A program made the position numbers and the translations under genes. Source: Bradyrhizobium sp. CCGUVB4N (lineage in GTDB: Bacteria > Pseudomonadota > Alphaproteobacteria > Rhizobiales > Xanthobacteraceae). From it: a stretch of DNA of 64,000 nt. Location: contig NZ_JANADP010000001.1 in assembly GCF_024199945.1 (NCBI RefSeq), positions 5,518,001 through 5,582,000 on the forward strand, in the 5' to 3' direction. The notes under the pieces were generated by a model, which saw only the letters and a list, made by a program, of their open reading frames with translations, was not told where the DNA came from and did not search any database. Of this stretch, positions 54,335 to 63,252 are shown piece by piece. Every line of letters starts with the position of its first letter. The stretch's first letter is position 1.

Positions 54335-54502
54335 ATGGCCAAAGCGGTCACCATCAAGGTCAAGCTCGTGTCCTCGGCCGACACCGGCTTCTACTACGTC
54401 GCCAAGAAGAATTCGCGCACCATGACCGACAAGCTGGTCAAGAAGAAGTACGACCCGGTCGCGCGCAAGCACGTCGAATTCAAGGAAGCCAAGATCAAGT
54501 AA
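54335..54502 (+). CDS. rpmG: 50S ribosomal protein L33
   Basis: The 55-residue protein starts MAKAVTIKVKLVSSADTGF and contains YYVAKKNSRTMTDKLVKKKYDP and EFKEAKIK, which is L33 without the zinc cysteines, as usual in alphaproteobacteria. GAGG lies upstream of the ATG. A strong promoter and a strong terminator bracket it, so it is a single-gene unit, as is common for rpmG in this group. Confidence 0.97.
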   Translation: MAKAVTIKVKLVSSADTGFYYVAKKNSRTMTDKLVKKKYDPVARKHVEFKEAKIK

Positions 54503-54527
54503 GATCTCGGTACACTGAAGACTTTTG

Positions 54528-54551
54528 CGGGGCCCTGACGGGCCCCGTTTT
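54528..54551 (+). terminator. intrinsic terminator of rpmG
   Basis: An 8-bp GC stem (54528-54535 with 54540-54547), a TGAC loop and a TTTT tract (54548-54551) stand 25 bp after the stop codon. Confidence 0.93.
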
Positions 54552-54712
54552 CGTTTGGGCCCTCTCTCCACGCCGTCATTCCGAGGAGCTCTCCGCGCGC
54601 TGCGGGCTCGACGACGCACCGCCGTCAGCCTCGCGAAATCCTGGCGTGGTTAGAGGGAAGAGCCTCGCCGGCTTCAATTGCGAGGCTGCCTCGGATCAAT
54701 CTCCAGCCGTTC

Positions 54713-56590
54713 ATGAATCTCAGAGAGCGCCCCGCCGCGGCCATACCATCCGGACAGGTGACGCCCACCGCGCTGTGCCAGGCGGGCCTCGCACATCTTC
54801 AATCGGGGCGCATTGCCGAGGCCGAGCTGTGCTGCCAGCAGGCGCTGACGCTAGACGAGCAGCACCCGGATGCCCTTCACCTGCTCGGCATGCTCTGTCT
54901 TCACGCGCAGCAGCCCGACGCCGCCGTGGAATGGATCGGGCGCGCCGTCCAGCAGTCGCCGAAGGCGGAATACCTCCTGAGCCTCGGCACGGTGCTGGAG
55001 CGGCAAGGTAAGCTCGAGGACGCACGGCAGCATTACGCCCAGGCGTTGAGCCTCAGGCCTGATGATGCGGTCCTCCAAAATCACCTCGGCAATCTGCTCT
55101 GGCAACTCGGGCAGAACGACGAGGCCGTGCTGCACTACCAGCAGGCCCTGAAACGCGATCCGCAATATTGGGAGCCGGCGCAAAACTGCGGCATGCTGCT
55201 GCTTGAACTCGGCCGGCATGCGGAAGCCCTGGAATGCTTCGATATCGCCGAGCGGCTCAATCGAAATTCCGCAGCCCTGTACCAGATGCGGGCCGTCTGC
55301 CTCTCGAACGTCGACCGCTTCGAGGACGCGCAAGTCGACTACGAAAAATCCATCGCGCTGGACCCGAGCCTCGCCGAGACGCACAACAATCTCGGCCTGC
55401 TGCATTGGCGATTTGGACGATTGGAGCAGGCCTTTGCCTGCTTCGATTCCGCGCTGGCGCTTCGCCCCGATTTTCATGCCGTGCTCAACAACAAGGCCGT
55501 GGTGTTGCTGCATCTGCAATTGCTGGATGAAGCGTTCGCGACCCTGCACAGGTCGCTCGCGGCCGCTCCCAACGACGCGCAGACGCTGTTCTATCTGGCG
55601 ACGCTTCAGCTCCTGACCGGCGACTTCGCACGCGGCTGGCTCGCGCGCGAGGCGCGTTGGCGGCTTGCCTCGGTCGGCCTGGTCGATCGCGGCTTTTCGA
55701 AACCGCTCTGGCGTGGCGACCTGCCGATCGCAGGCAAGACCATTTTGTTGCACTCCGACGAGGGACTGGGCGATGCGATCCAGTTCGCGCGCTACGTGCC
55801 GATGGTCGCCGCGCTCGGCGCCAAGGTCATCCTGGAGGTCGAGCCGCCGATCCAGCAGTGTCTCGGCGGCATCGCCGGGGTCGCAGAGTGTGTCGGCCGA
55901 TCGTCGACGCCGGCGTTCGACCTGCACTGCCCTCTGGGAACGCTGCCGCTAGCCTTCGGGACACGGCTCGATACGATCCCTTATGCGCACGGCTATGTGC
56001 CTGCGCCCCCGGCGGCGCGCGTGAAGGCGTGGCAAGAGCGGCTTGAAGACCGGCTTGAAGATCGGCTTGAAGATCGGCTTGGCCCCCGCCCCCGCTTCCG
56101 CGTCGGCCTGGTCTGGGCGGGCAATCCCGATCACAAGAACGATCACAACCGATCGATGGCGCTGCGCACGCTTGCGCAGCTGCTCGATTGCGACGTCCAG
56201 TTCATCTCCTTGCAAAAAGGCGTCCGGGATCAGGACCGGACCTTCCTCAGCGAACGCCCCGACATCGTCGACCTCACGCAATATCTGACGGATTTCAGCG
56301 AAACGGCCGCGCTGATGTCGTGCCTCGATCTGGTGATCTCGGTCGACACCAGCGTTGCCCACCTCGCCGGTGCGCTTGCGGCGCCCGTCTGGACGCTGGT
56401 GCCGTTCAATCCGGACTGGCGCTGGCTGCTCAATCGCGACGACAGCCCGTGGTACCGGTCAATGCGGCTGTTCAGGCAACCCGAGCGCGGCGACTGGGCC
56501 AGCGTCGTGGACGACGTTCGCATCGAACTCGACAAGCAGGTCGCCGCATGGCGGGCCAGGCAGGATCGGTCGTCGCTCCTGACAGCCTGA
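54713..56590 (+). CDS. TPR-repeat protein with a glycosyltransferase-like C-terminal domain
   Basis: The 625 residues start with about eight TPR units (from residue 20 to 300; clear copies are HLGNLLWQLGQNDEAVLHYQQAL and NNLGLLHWRFGRLEQAFACFDSAL). The C-terminal half has the GT-B-like features LHSDEGLGDAIQFARYVP and VISVDTSVAHLAGALAAPVW, as in the ADP-heptose transferase/O-GlcNAc-like group found with many bacterial TPR proteins. No signal peptide is seen. Substrates are unknown. The acyltransferase gene 139 bp downstream may work on the same surface sugar. Confidence 0.86.
   Translation: MNLRERPAAAIPSGQVTPTALCQAGLAHLQSGRIAEAELCCQQALTLDEQHPDALHLLGMLCLHAQQPDAAVEWIGRAVQQSPKAEYLLSLGTVLERQGKLEDARQHYAQALSLRPDDAVLQNHLGNLLWQLGQNDEAVLHYQQALKRDPQYWEPAQNCGMLLLELGRHAEALECFDIAERLNRNSAALYQMRAVCLSNVDRFEDAQVDYEKSIALDPSLAETHNNLGLLHWRFGRLEQAFACFDSALALRPDFHAVLNNKAVVLLHLQLLDEAFATLHRSLAAAPNDAQTLFYLATLQLLTGDFARGWLAREARWRLASVGLVDRGFSKPLWRGDLPIAGKTILLHSDEGLGDAIQFARYVPMVAALGAKVILEVEPPIQQCLGGIAGVAECVGRSSTPAFDLHCPLGTLPLAFGTRLDTIPYAHGYVPAPPAARVKAWQERLEDRLEDRLEDRLGPRPRFRVGLVWAGNPDHKNDHNRSMALRTLAQLLDCDVQFISLQKGVRDQDRTFLSERPDIVDLTQYLTDFSETAALMSCLDLVISVDTSVAHLAGALAAPVWTLVPFNPDWRWLLNRDDSPWYRSMRLFRQPERGDWASVVDDVRIELDKQVAAWRARQDRSSLLTA
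56039..56081. repeat. 12-bp tandem repeat inside the TPR gene
   Basis: Three full units of CGGCTTGAAGAT/C (56039, 56051 and 56063) and a partial fourth lie head to tail and code LEDR-LEDR-LEDR. Gain or loss of units would keep the frame. Confidence 0.85.
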
Positions 56591-56729
56591 TCCGGATGCG
56601 GGCTGCGTCCGGGGCACGAGAGCTGAACCCGCCGTCCGAGCGGCGGAGCAAGTGTGACCCACGTCAAAGAGCCTCATGAGGCGATCCAATATCTCCAGCG
56701 GGATCGTTGCATGAATCTGGTTCATTCCC

Positions 56730-57968
56730 GTGAAAAGCCATTTGCCGTTGCTGGATCCGCTGCGCTTCGCCGCCGCCCTCGGAGTCGCGATTTTTCACCA
56801 GATGTTCTGGTCCTGGGCCTGGACTTCGATCGGCGTCCCGGGGTTCGAGCGCACCGTCGCCGCCGATGTTCTGTACCCGTCGGCTGCGCCCTTCACATGG
56901 TTCGGCTGGGTCGGCGTCGAGATCTTCTTCGTCATTTCCGGCTTCGTCATCGCAAATTCCGCGAGCCAGTCTTCGCCGGGCGAGTTTCTTCTGGGGCGCG
57001 CGCTCAGGCTTTATCCGGCGGTCTGGGTCTGCGCCACCGCGACTTTCCTCGTTCTGCTTCTCTTCGGAAGCGGACCGGCATCCGAACTCGTTCTGCCCTA
57101 CATCCACGCCATGCTGATGGTTCCCAAGGGCGTCACGGGTGAATGGCTCGACGAGGTCTACTGGACGCTGGCGGCCGAGACCGCGTTTTATGGCCTCGTG
57201 TTTTGCGCGATGCTGACAAGGAAGATCACCTTGCGGCACCTCGCCTGGGGTCTCACCATCTACAGCGCAATTTTCAACGCCATCGCGCTGCTGGTCGCGT
57301 CATGCACGACGCCGTCCGACCTGCCCTATCTCGTCATCCTGATGTTTCGGGTGCCGTGCGCAGCATTTCTGCTGAGCCATGGCTGCTTCTTTGCGCTGGG
57401 CATCTGGCTATTCATTTTCGCGAACAGAGAACTGAGGGCCCTCGAACAGGTCGCGATTGCCGTCACCTGTGTTTCGGGCGCCGTCGAGATCTATATCTTT
57501 GCCTCTTTCTTTTTGACGTCCATACCCGCCATCGCGGATCAATCAGCTCTTGTGCCGATCATGGTCTGGGCCGCCGCGGTTCTCCTCATTGCCCGTGCCG
57601 CGCACCGGAACAGGCGCTCCGCGAGCGCTGCTCCTGCCGAAGCACCAGCCCATTTGCGAACGCTTGGACTGATCACCTATCCGCTCTATCTCACCCACAA
57701 CGTCATTGGCTCCGCAATCATCCGAGCCCTGGTCGAGGCCGGGGTGGATGCCACCTCGGCCGTATGGGTCGCACTCGGCATGCTCGCGCTGGTCTGCTGG
57801 TTCATTTGCGCGAGGATCGAGCCAGCCATCAGGTCCGCGCTGATGCAGACCCTGTCGCGTTTCGGACAGCTGCCGAAGCGGCAGCCGGCCTTCACGCGCC
57901 CGGCGCTGGCCCGGGGACTGCGCCTTCCGCTGCCCGTCTCAGCGAAGGTGAACGTCGTGGCGTCGTAA
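56730..57968 (+). CDS. acyltransferase family 3 membrane protein
   Basis: The 412-residue protein has about ten transmembrane helices. The N-terminus LPLLDPLRFAAALGVAIFHQMFW contains the conserved R-x10-H of the family (Arg12, His23), and FGWVGVEIFFVISGFVIANS and SSPGEFLLGRALRLYPAVWV are typical. Such proteins O-acetylate surface polysaccharides or lipids. It starts with a GTG at 56730 without a strong ribosome site. It follows the TPR glycosyltransferase gene on the same strand, which suggests a joint surface-glycan role. Its end faces the MFS gene. Confidence 0.88.
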   Translation: MKSHLPLLDPLRFAAALGVAIFHQMFWSWAWTSIGVPGFERTVAADVLYPSAAPFTWFGWVGVEIFFVISGFVIANSASQSSPGEFLLGRALRLYPAVWVCATATFLVLLLFGSGPASELVLPYIHAMLMVPKGVTGEWLDEVYWTLAAETAFYGLVFCAMLTRKITLRHLAWGLTIYSAIFNAIALLVASCTTPSDLPYLVILMFRVPCAAFLLSHGCFFALGIWLFIFANRELRALEQVAIAVTCVSGAVEIYIFASFFLTSIPAIADQSALVPIMVWAAAVLLIARAAHRNRRSASAAPAEAPAHLRTLGLITYPLYLTHNVIGSAIIRALVEAGVDATSAVWVALGMLALVCWFICARIEPAIRSALMQTLSRFGQLPKRQPAFTRPALARGLRLPLPVSAKVNVVAS

Positions 57969-57969
57969 C

Positions 57970-59208
57970 TTACGCCGCCTTCAACACCGGCGTCGGCGGC
58001 TGCGCCGGCCGGATCAGGGCGAAGGCGACCTGGATGATGCCGCCGGCAAGGCCGAGCGCGACGCCGATGCGCCAGGCCATATTGTACGAGCCGAGCGCGT
58101 CGTAGATCACCCCTCCGCCATAGGCGCCGAGGAAACTGCCGATCTGGTGGCTCATGAAGGCGAGGCCCTGGATCATGGCCTGCCAGCGCAGGCCGAACAT
58201 CTCGGCGACGGCGCCCGCGACCAGCGGGCCGACGCCCATCCAGAGGAAGCCCATGATGGCGCCGAACAGCAGCGTCGAGAATGGCGTTGCCGGCAGCATG
58301 AAGTACCAGGCCAGCGCGAGCGAGCGCAGGATGTAGATGCCGCCCAGCAGCGCGAGCTTGTTCCAGCGCTGGCCGGCCCAGCCGAAGAACAGCGAGCCCA
58401 GCACGTTGAAGCCGCCGATCATGCCGAGCGTCTGCGCGCTCAGCATCGGATCGAGGCCGCAGATCGCCAGATATGACGGCAGATGCGTGGTGAGGAACAC
58501 CAGCTGCATGCCGCAGACGAGATAAGCACAGGTCATCACCACGAAGGAGGCATTGCCGAATGCTGCCTTTGTCACGGACGCGGCCGTGGCGTCGCCGATG
58601 TCGTCGGCGGCCGGCTTCGGCAGCGGAACGGCGTCGACGCGCCCGGCATACCATGCGGCCGGAATCATCAGCACCGACATGACGACGAAGCCGGCGAGCC
58701 CGATGCGCCAGCCAAAGCCCTCGTTGAGCATCTGCCCGATCGGCGCCGACAGCAGCGCGCCGAGCGAGCCCGCGCCGGAGACGATGCCGAGCACGGTGGA
58801 GCGCACCGTTGCCGGCACCGCACGCGCCGCCACCGACATCGCGATCGCGGCCGCGGTGCAGGCCAGCGAGGTGCCGATCAGCACGCCGGCGCCGATCATG
58901 ATGCTGACCAGCCCGTTCGCGGTCGCCATCAGGATGAGGCCGACGATATACATCAGCGCGCCGACGATCATGATCGGACGGAAGCCGTAGCGCACCGTCA
59001 TCGCGCCGGCGAGCGGCTGCAGAAAGCCCCAGGCGAGGTTTTGGACGGCCAGCGCCAGCGTGAAGTCGGACACCGAGAGGTGGATGTCGTGCGTCAGCGG
59101 CTGCATGAAGATGCCGAGCGATTGCCGCAGCCCCATGCTCAGCGTCAGCATGATCGAGGCGCCGATCAGGATCGGCAATGTCGGGCGCAGGACCTGCAAC
59201 AGGGGCAT
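57970..59208 (-). CDS. MFS transporter
   Basis: The 412-residue protein has twelve predicted helices and the loop 2-3 region with PLAGAMTVRYGFRPIM (a motif-A variant). The start LPILIGASIMLTLSMGLRQSLGIFMQPL resembles the OFA/monocarboxylate or YbfB-like branches. The substrate is unknown. GGGAG precedes the ATG. It is divergent from a TetR gene; a perfect TTGACA promoter and an 18-bp palindrome lie in the gap, so expression is probably repressed by TetR. Confidence 0.91.
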   Translation of the reverse strand: MPLLQVLRPTLPILIGASIMLTLSMGLRQSLGIFMQPLTHDIHLSVSDFTLALAVQNLAWGFLQPLAGAMTVRYGFRPIMIVGALMYIVGLILMATANGLVSIMIGAGVLIGTSLACTAAAIAMSVAARAVPATVRSTVLGIVSGAGSLGALLSAPIGQMLNEGFGWRIGLAGFVVMSVLMIPAAWYAGRVDAVPLPKPAADDIGDATAASVTKAAFGNASFVVMTCAYLVCGMQLVFLTTHLPSYLAICGLDPMLSAQTLGMIGGFNVLGSLFFGWAGQRWNKLALLGGIYILRSLALAWYFMLPATPFSTLLFGAIMGFLWMGVGPLVAGAVAEMFGLRWQAMIQGLAFMSHQIGSFLGAYGGGVIYDALGSYNMAWRIGVALGLAGGIIQVAFALIRPAQPPTPVLKAA

Positions 59209-59269
59209 TTTTCTTCTCCCTCATGGGCGCTGGACGCGCGCCGGCATCTGCAATTGACGTTGATTTTGG

Positions 59270-59315
59270 TTACACAGACCTGTGTAATTAGTCTATAGAA
59301 GGACCGAACTGTCAA
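59270..59315. promoter_or_regulatory. divergent MFS/TetR promoters with a perfect 18-bp TetR operator
   Basis: TTACACAGACCTGTGTAA (59270-59287) is a perfect 8+2+8 palindrome. For the MFS gene, TTGACA (59315-59310), 17 bp and ACTAAT (59292-59287) put the start inside the palindrome. For tetR, TTACAC (59270-59275), 17 bp and CTATAG (59293-59298) put its -35 in the palindrome. TetR binding would thus block both genes. Confidence 0.78.
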
Positions 59316-59338
59316 GCGAACAGGACTTGTCCGGCCGC

Positions 59339-59950
59339 ATGGCTCCCCCGCCCGCCCCACAGACGATGAAAGAGCGGATCCTTCAGACCGCCGACAAGCT
59401 GTTCTATCTGCAGGGCATTCGCGCCATCGGCGTCGACACCATCGCGGCCGAGATCGGCATCTCCAAGCGCACGCTCTACAACCACTTCCCGTCCAAGGAC
59501 GCACTGATCGCGGCCTATCTGGAGCGCCGCTTCGTCCATGCCCGCCCCTCCGACAAGCCGCCGGCCGAGCAGATTCTCGGCACCTTCGATTCGCTGGAGC
59601 GGCGCTTTGCAGCGAAGGATTTTCGCGGCTGCCCGTTCGTGAACGCGGTCGCCGAGCTCGGGCCCACCGACCGCGCGGTGAAGAAGATCGCTATCGCCTT
59701 CAAGGAAAGCCGCCGCGTCTGGTTTCGCGAGCGGCTGACCGAGCTCGGCGTCACGGAAGCGGACGCGCTCGCCACACAGCTCGTGCTGCTGGTCGACGGC
59801 TCGATCGCGCAGGATCTCGTCCGCGACGACCCCGCGATGGCGCGCGCGGCAAAGGAAGCCGCAAAGGTGCTGCTGCGGAATGCGGGGGTGGATGTGGATG
59901 GTGATGCGAAGCCGACACCCGTGAAAGCCAAGCGGTCGCCGCAATCGTAA
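59339..59950 (+). CDS. TetR-family transcriptional regulator
   Basis: The 203 residues from the ATG at 59339 have the TetR helix-turn-helix KERILQTADKLFYLQGIRAIGVDTIAAEIGISKRTLYNHFPSKDALIAAYL, then a helical ligand domain with FRGCPFVNAVAELGP. A TTG four codons upstream is less likely. It is divergent from the MFS gene and probably represses it and itself through the 18-bp palindrome between them. The last 50 bp recur, diverged, about 820 bp downstream as part of a direct repeat. Confidence 0.93.
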   Translation: MAPPPAPQTMKERILQTADKLFYLQGIRAIGVDTIAAEIGISKRTLYNHFPSKDALIAAYLERRFVHARPSDKPPAEQILGTFDSLERRFAAKDFRGCPFVNAVAELGPTDRAVKKIAIAFKESRRVWFRERLTELGVTEADALATQLVLLVDGSIAQDLVRDDPAMARAAKEAAKVLLRNAGVDVDGDAKPTPVKAKRSPQS

Positions 59951-60098
59951 TTGTCGTCCCGGACAAGCGCAGCGAAGCGGAGCGCAGATCCGGGACCCAT
60001 ACGCCGCACGAGCAGTTTGGCGAAGACTTGGAGTTACCACTTCGCGCGATATTGCGCCCAATGGTTATGGGTCCCCGCGTTCGCGGGGAATGACAGCC
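59900..60098. repeat. direct repeat copy A (tetR tail plus palindromic element)
   Basis: This unit comprises the last 50 bp of tetR and a REP-like palindrome (GTCGTCCCGG ... GGGTCCC). It recurs with divergence at 60717-60894. The palindrome has TTATGGGTCCC near its right end and GGGACCCATA near its left. Confidence 0.75.
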
Positions 60099-60248
60099 GA
60101 GTGAGTGCAATAGTGCATCGTGTCGCGATGGGCCGCCTGGGGGCGCGTTTAACGCTACGCCAGCAAGCCGAAAGTCCTTGACGCAACAGAAGAGCATCGA
60201 TTTGGATCAGTCGGGAGACCTTGATTGGTCGATAGACGGAGCCGACCC

Positions 60249-60662
60249 GTGAGATTTTTACTGAGAATTGTGCTCGCAACCGCTCTCGTGAACATTGCTC
60301 CAGCCGTCGCCCAGGCGCCAAAGAAAGCCGTCGCTTCTCCTGCCTTGCAAAAGGAATTCGATGGCTTCATCGAGAAGTTTCGCGCGGCGCTGAAAGCAAA
60401 CGATTCCGCCGCCGTCGCTAGTATGAGCCGATTGCCGTTCATGAACGACAAGGAAATTCGCGACGCCGCGCAATTTCGCGCCAAGATCTATCAGACCGAC
60501 TTCACGGCAAAAAATCGCGCGTGTATCCAGCGTGGCAAGGCGGTCTACGATCGCGATCAAGAGAACAACGACAATTACGGCATCTTCTGCGGCGACACCA
60601 TCTTCGTCTTTACCAAGACGCCGGCGGGATTCCTCTTTACGGACATCGGCGTGAATGACTGA
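60249..60662 (+). CDS. small secreted hypothetical protein between direct repeats
   Basis: The 137-residue product starts with a GTG at 60249 (GGAG 9 bp upstream) and a signal peptide, FLLRIVLATALVNIAPAVA before QAPKK. The mature part reads LQKEFDGFIEKFRAALKANDSAAVASMSRLPFM and has cysteines near the C-terminus (ACIQRG and GIFCGDTIF), which could form a disulphide. It ends GFLFTDIGVND. I do not recognise a function. It lies between two diverged copies of a tetR-tail/palindrome repeat, so it may have been moved or duplicated here. Confidence 0.68.
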   Translation: MRFLLRIVLATALVNIAPAVAQAPKKAVASPALQKEFDGFIEKFRAALKANDSAAVASMSRLPFMNDKEIRDAAQFRAKIYQTDFTAKNRACIQRGKAVYDRDQENNDNYGIFCGDTIFVFTKTPAGFLFTDIGVND

Positions 60663-60716
60663 TCGGGCGGCTATGCACTGACGCCGCATGTATGGAAAGC
60701 TTTCGCGTGAAAGCGG

Positions 60717-60894
60717 GGTGACGCGAAGCCGACGCCGGTGAAAGGCAAGCGCTCGCCAAACCCGGAACTGTCGTCCCGGCGAAGGCCGGGACCCATACGT
60801 CGCAGCAGCAGTTTTGCGAAGACTCGGAGTTACCACGTCACGCAATAACTGCGCTATGTGGTTATGGGTCCCGGCCTTCGCCGGGACGACGGCT
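60717..60894. repeat. direct repeat copy B (tetR-tail relic plus palindromic element)
   Basis: GGTGACGCGAAGCCGACGCC (60717-60736) and what follows match the tetR 3' end at 59900 onwards, then a palindrome with GTCGTCCCGGCGAAGGCC at the left and its inverse at the right (GGTCCCGGCCTTCGCCGGG near 60867). No intact reading frame is kept, so this copy is a relic. Confidence 0.75.
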
Positions 60895-60923
60895 GAATAT
60901 GAGGCGCAATCAGCGCGCCAGCC

Positions 60924-62297
60924 TCACGCCGCCTGCGACACCACGCGATTGCGTCCGTCGTGCTTGGCGCGGTAGAGCGCGGTGTCGGCGCGCTTGAGGA
61001 CGTCGGCCACCGCCTCGCCCTTCTGCTCCAGCGTGGTGAGCCCGATCGAGATCGTGACCTCGATGCGCTTGGTGCCCTTGTGGACGGCGAACGGCTCGCC
61101 CGCGATCGAGCGGCGCAGGCGCTCGGCAACCATGCCGGCGACGTGCAGATCGGTCTCCGGCATCACGATCACGAACTCCTCGCCGCCGTAGCGGCAGGCG
61201 AGATCGATGCCACGGATCGACTTGCGGACGCGCACGGCGAACTCGCGCAGCACGTCGTCGCCGGCATCGTGCCCGTAATTGTCATTGATCGACTTGAAAT
61301 AGTCGATGTCCAGAATCATCAGCGCCAGCGGCTTGCCGCGCGTCGAGGCCTGTTCGGCGAGCGTTGCCAGATGGCTCTCCATGTAGCGGCGATTGTGCAG
61401 GCCGGTGAGCGCATCGGTGATCGCCATCTCGATCGAGTTCTGGACATTGTCGCGCAGATGATCGGTGTAGCGGCGGCGGCGGATCTGGGTGCGGGCGCGT
61501 GCCAGGAGCTCGGTCTTGTCGATCGGGCGCAGCAGGTAGTCGTTGACGCCGATCTCGAGGCCGCGCAGCAGCCGCGTGGCGTTTTCCGCTTCCGCGATCG
61601 CCAGGATCGGAACGTGGCGCGTGCGCTCCAGCGAGCGCGCCTGGCTGCAGAGCCGCAAGCCATCGAAATTGTTCAAATCGAGCGAGACGATCAGCAGATC
61701 GTAATTGCCCTCGGCGGCGTGGAACAGCGCTTCGGTCGGATTCGGCTCGACGTCGATGGTGTGCTCGGCGGCGAGGATCGTCGCCAGCCGCTCGTAGGAC
61801 GATGGCCGGTCGTCGACCAGCAGGATCCGTCCGCCCTTGCCCGCATCGGCGATGGCGCTGCGCTCGGGCGCCTGCATGCCGATCTCGAGCGAGGTGATGG
61901 CGCGCATGCGCAGCTCGTCCGTCATCATCTTCAGCCGCGTCAGCGAGCGCACGCGCGCGATCAGCACGACATCGGAGACGGGTTTTGTCAGGAAATCATC
62001 GGCGCCGGCTTCCAGTCCGCGATTGCGGTCTGACGGGCTGTCGAGCGCGGTGACCATCACGACGGGAATGTGGTGCGTGGCCGGATCGGTCTTGAGGCGG
62101 CGGCAGACTTCAAAGCCGTCCATGTCGGGCATCATCACGTCGAGCAGGATGATGTCGCATTCGGCGCGGCTGGCCAGCGCCAGCGCCTCGGTGCCGTTCG
62201 AAGCGGTCATCACGTCGAAATATTCGGCGGAGAGACGGGCCTCTAACAGTTTGACGTTGGCGGGAACGTCATCGACAACCAGGATACGCGCGGACAC
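60924..62297 (-). CDS. pleD: PleD-type response regulator with diguanylate cyclase domain
   Basis: The protein of 457 residues has two receiver domains and a GGDEF domain. REC1 has the acid pocket VVDD (Asp9-Asp10) and phospho-acceptor Asp53 (ILLDVMMPDMDG). In REC2 the acceptor position is Ser (LLIVSLDLNNFDG), so it is an adaptor, as in Caulobacter PleD. The cyclase has GGEEF and an I-site RGID five residues before it, giving product inhibition. It makes c-di-GMP when REC1 is phosphorylated. The start is GTG. It follows divK by 14 bp, so the pair is one operon. Confidence 0.96.
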   Translation of the reverse strand: MSARILVVDDVPANVKLLEARLSAEYFDVMTASNGTEALALASRAECDIILLDVMMPDMDGFEVCRRLKTDPATHHIPVVMVTALDSPSDRNRGLEAGADDFLTKPVSDVVLIARVRSLTRLKMMTDELRMRAITSLEIGMQAPERSAIADAGKGGRILLVDDRPSSYERLATILAAEHTIDVEPNPTEALFHAAEGNYDLLIVSLDLNNFDGLRLCSQARSLERTRHVPILAIAEAENATRLLRGLEIGVNDYLLRPIDKTELLARARTQIRRRRYTDHLRDNVQNSIEMAITDALTGLHNRRYMESHLATLAEQASTRGKPLALMILDIDYFKSINDNYGHDAGDDVLREFAVRVRKSIRGIDLACRYGGEEFVIVMPETDLHVAGMVAERLRRSIAGEPFAVHKGTKRIEVTISIGLTTLEQKGEAVADVLKRADTALYRAKHDGRNRVVSQAA

Positions 62298-62311
62298 TGT
62301 GAACTCACTTC

Positions 62312-62677
62312 CTATCCGATAAAACGCCGGACCGTCTCAATGAATTTGCCGACCGAGATCGGCTTGGACAAATAGGCTTCGCAGCCGCCCTCGCGGATGC
62401 GCTCTTCGTCGCCCTTCATCGCGAAGGCCGTGACCGCGACGACGGGGATGGCGCGCAACTCCGGATCGTCCTTGATCCAGCGCGTCACCTCCAGGCCAGA
62501 GACCTGCGGCAATTGGATGTCCATCAGCACGAGGTCGGGCCGCATCTTGCGCACGAGGTCGAGCGCCTCGTAGCCGTTGCTGGTTCCCGAGGTCTGGTAG
62601 CCGTGCGCCTCCAACAGGTCGCGGAAGAGCTTCATGTTGAGCTCGTTGTCTTCCACGATCAGGACGGTCTTAGCCAT
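62312..62677 (-). CDS. divK: single-domain response regulator DivK
   Basis: The 121-residue CheY-like protein starts MAKTVLIVEDNELNMKLFRDLL and has phospho-acceptor Asp53 (LVLMDIQLP), Thr in VAVTAFAMKGD and Lys in YLSKPI. In alphaproteobacteria DivK receives phosphate from PleC/DivJ-type kinases and controls cell polarity and CtrA. Its tight pairing with pleD is the classic divK-pleD operon. Confidence 0.97.
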   Translation of the reverse strand: MAKTVLIVEDNELNMKLFRDLLEAHGYQTSGTSNGYEALDLVRKMRPDLVLMDIQLPQVSGLEVTRWIKDDPELRAIPVVAVTAFAMKGDEERIREGGCEAYLSKPISVGKFIETVRRFIG

Positions 62678-62940
62678 CCCGCCCTCCTGTTTGGTCCTGA
62701 AGACCGGTGCATGTGACGCCTGAGGCGCCGCTTTCCGGCGCTTCGAAAACTGGATTCAAACTAGCCTCAGATTCGCTCTAGTTTCGTTAAACCCGAGGGG
62801 CCACTTTCTGCGATGTGGTTTCCAGTTGCTTGTCTGAGGCGGCAAGACTGAAGCCCAAGACTCAATCGAAGACTCAGTCCCAAGACTCGGGCATATTCCA
62901 AAGTAGACACCGAAAGTTAACGGAAAGGCAAACCGGGCCC

Positions 62941-63252
62941 GTGAAAAAGCCTGTTCACAACCCTCGCGAAGTCGCTGAAATCGTTGCGATTCAGGCGCTC
63001 TCCTTCGTGGCCGGCGAGCCTGAGCGGCTGGGCCTGTTCCTGGCTGAGACAGGGGTCGGCCCGGAGACGCTCCGGAACGCCGCCTCGAACCCGAATTTCC
63101 TGCTCAGCGTGCTCGATTTCGTGCTGCGCGATGACGACACCGTGAAGGCTTTTGCCAAGGTTTCGGAACTGCACCCGACCAACGTTGCCGCAGCGCGGCA
63201 GGTGCTGGGCGATGCGCTCGGCGACCGGACCTGGGAGCGCGACGTGCCGTGA
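62941..63252 (+). CDS. DUF3572 protein
   Basis: The 103-residue protein begins KKPVHNPREVAEIVAIQALSFVAGEPERLGLFLAETG and continues LRNAASNPNFLLSVLDFVLRDD, the conserved core of alphaproteobacterial DUF3572. No function is established. The start is the GTG at 62941; an in-frame start at 62815 gives a low-quality leader. Its TGA overlaps the dinB start as GTGA, so dinB is translated after it. It is divergent from divK. Confidence 0.88.
   Translation: MKKPVHNPREVAEIVAIQALSFVAGEPERLGLFLAETGVGPETLRNAASNPNFLLSVLDFVLRDDDTVKAFAKVSELHPTNVAAARQVLGDALGDRTWERDVP

Noticed and set aside
57686..59224. Alternative minus-strand frame over the MFS gene
   Set aside because: Arg-rich translation without hydrophobic helices; the other frame is a clear MFS transporter.
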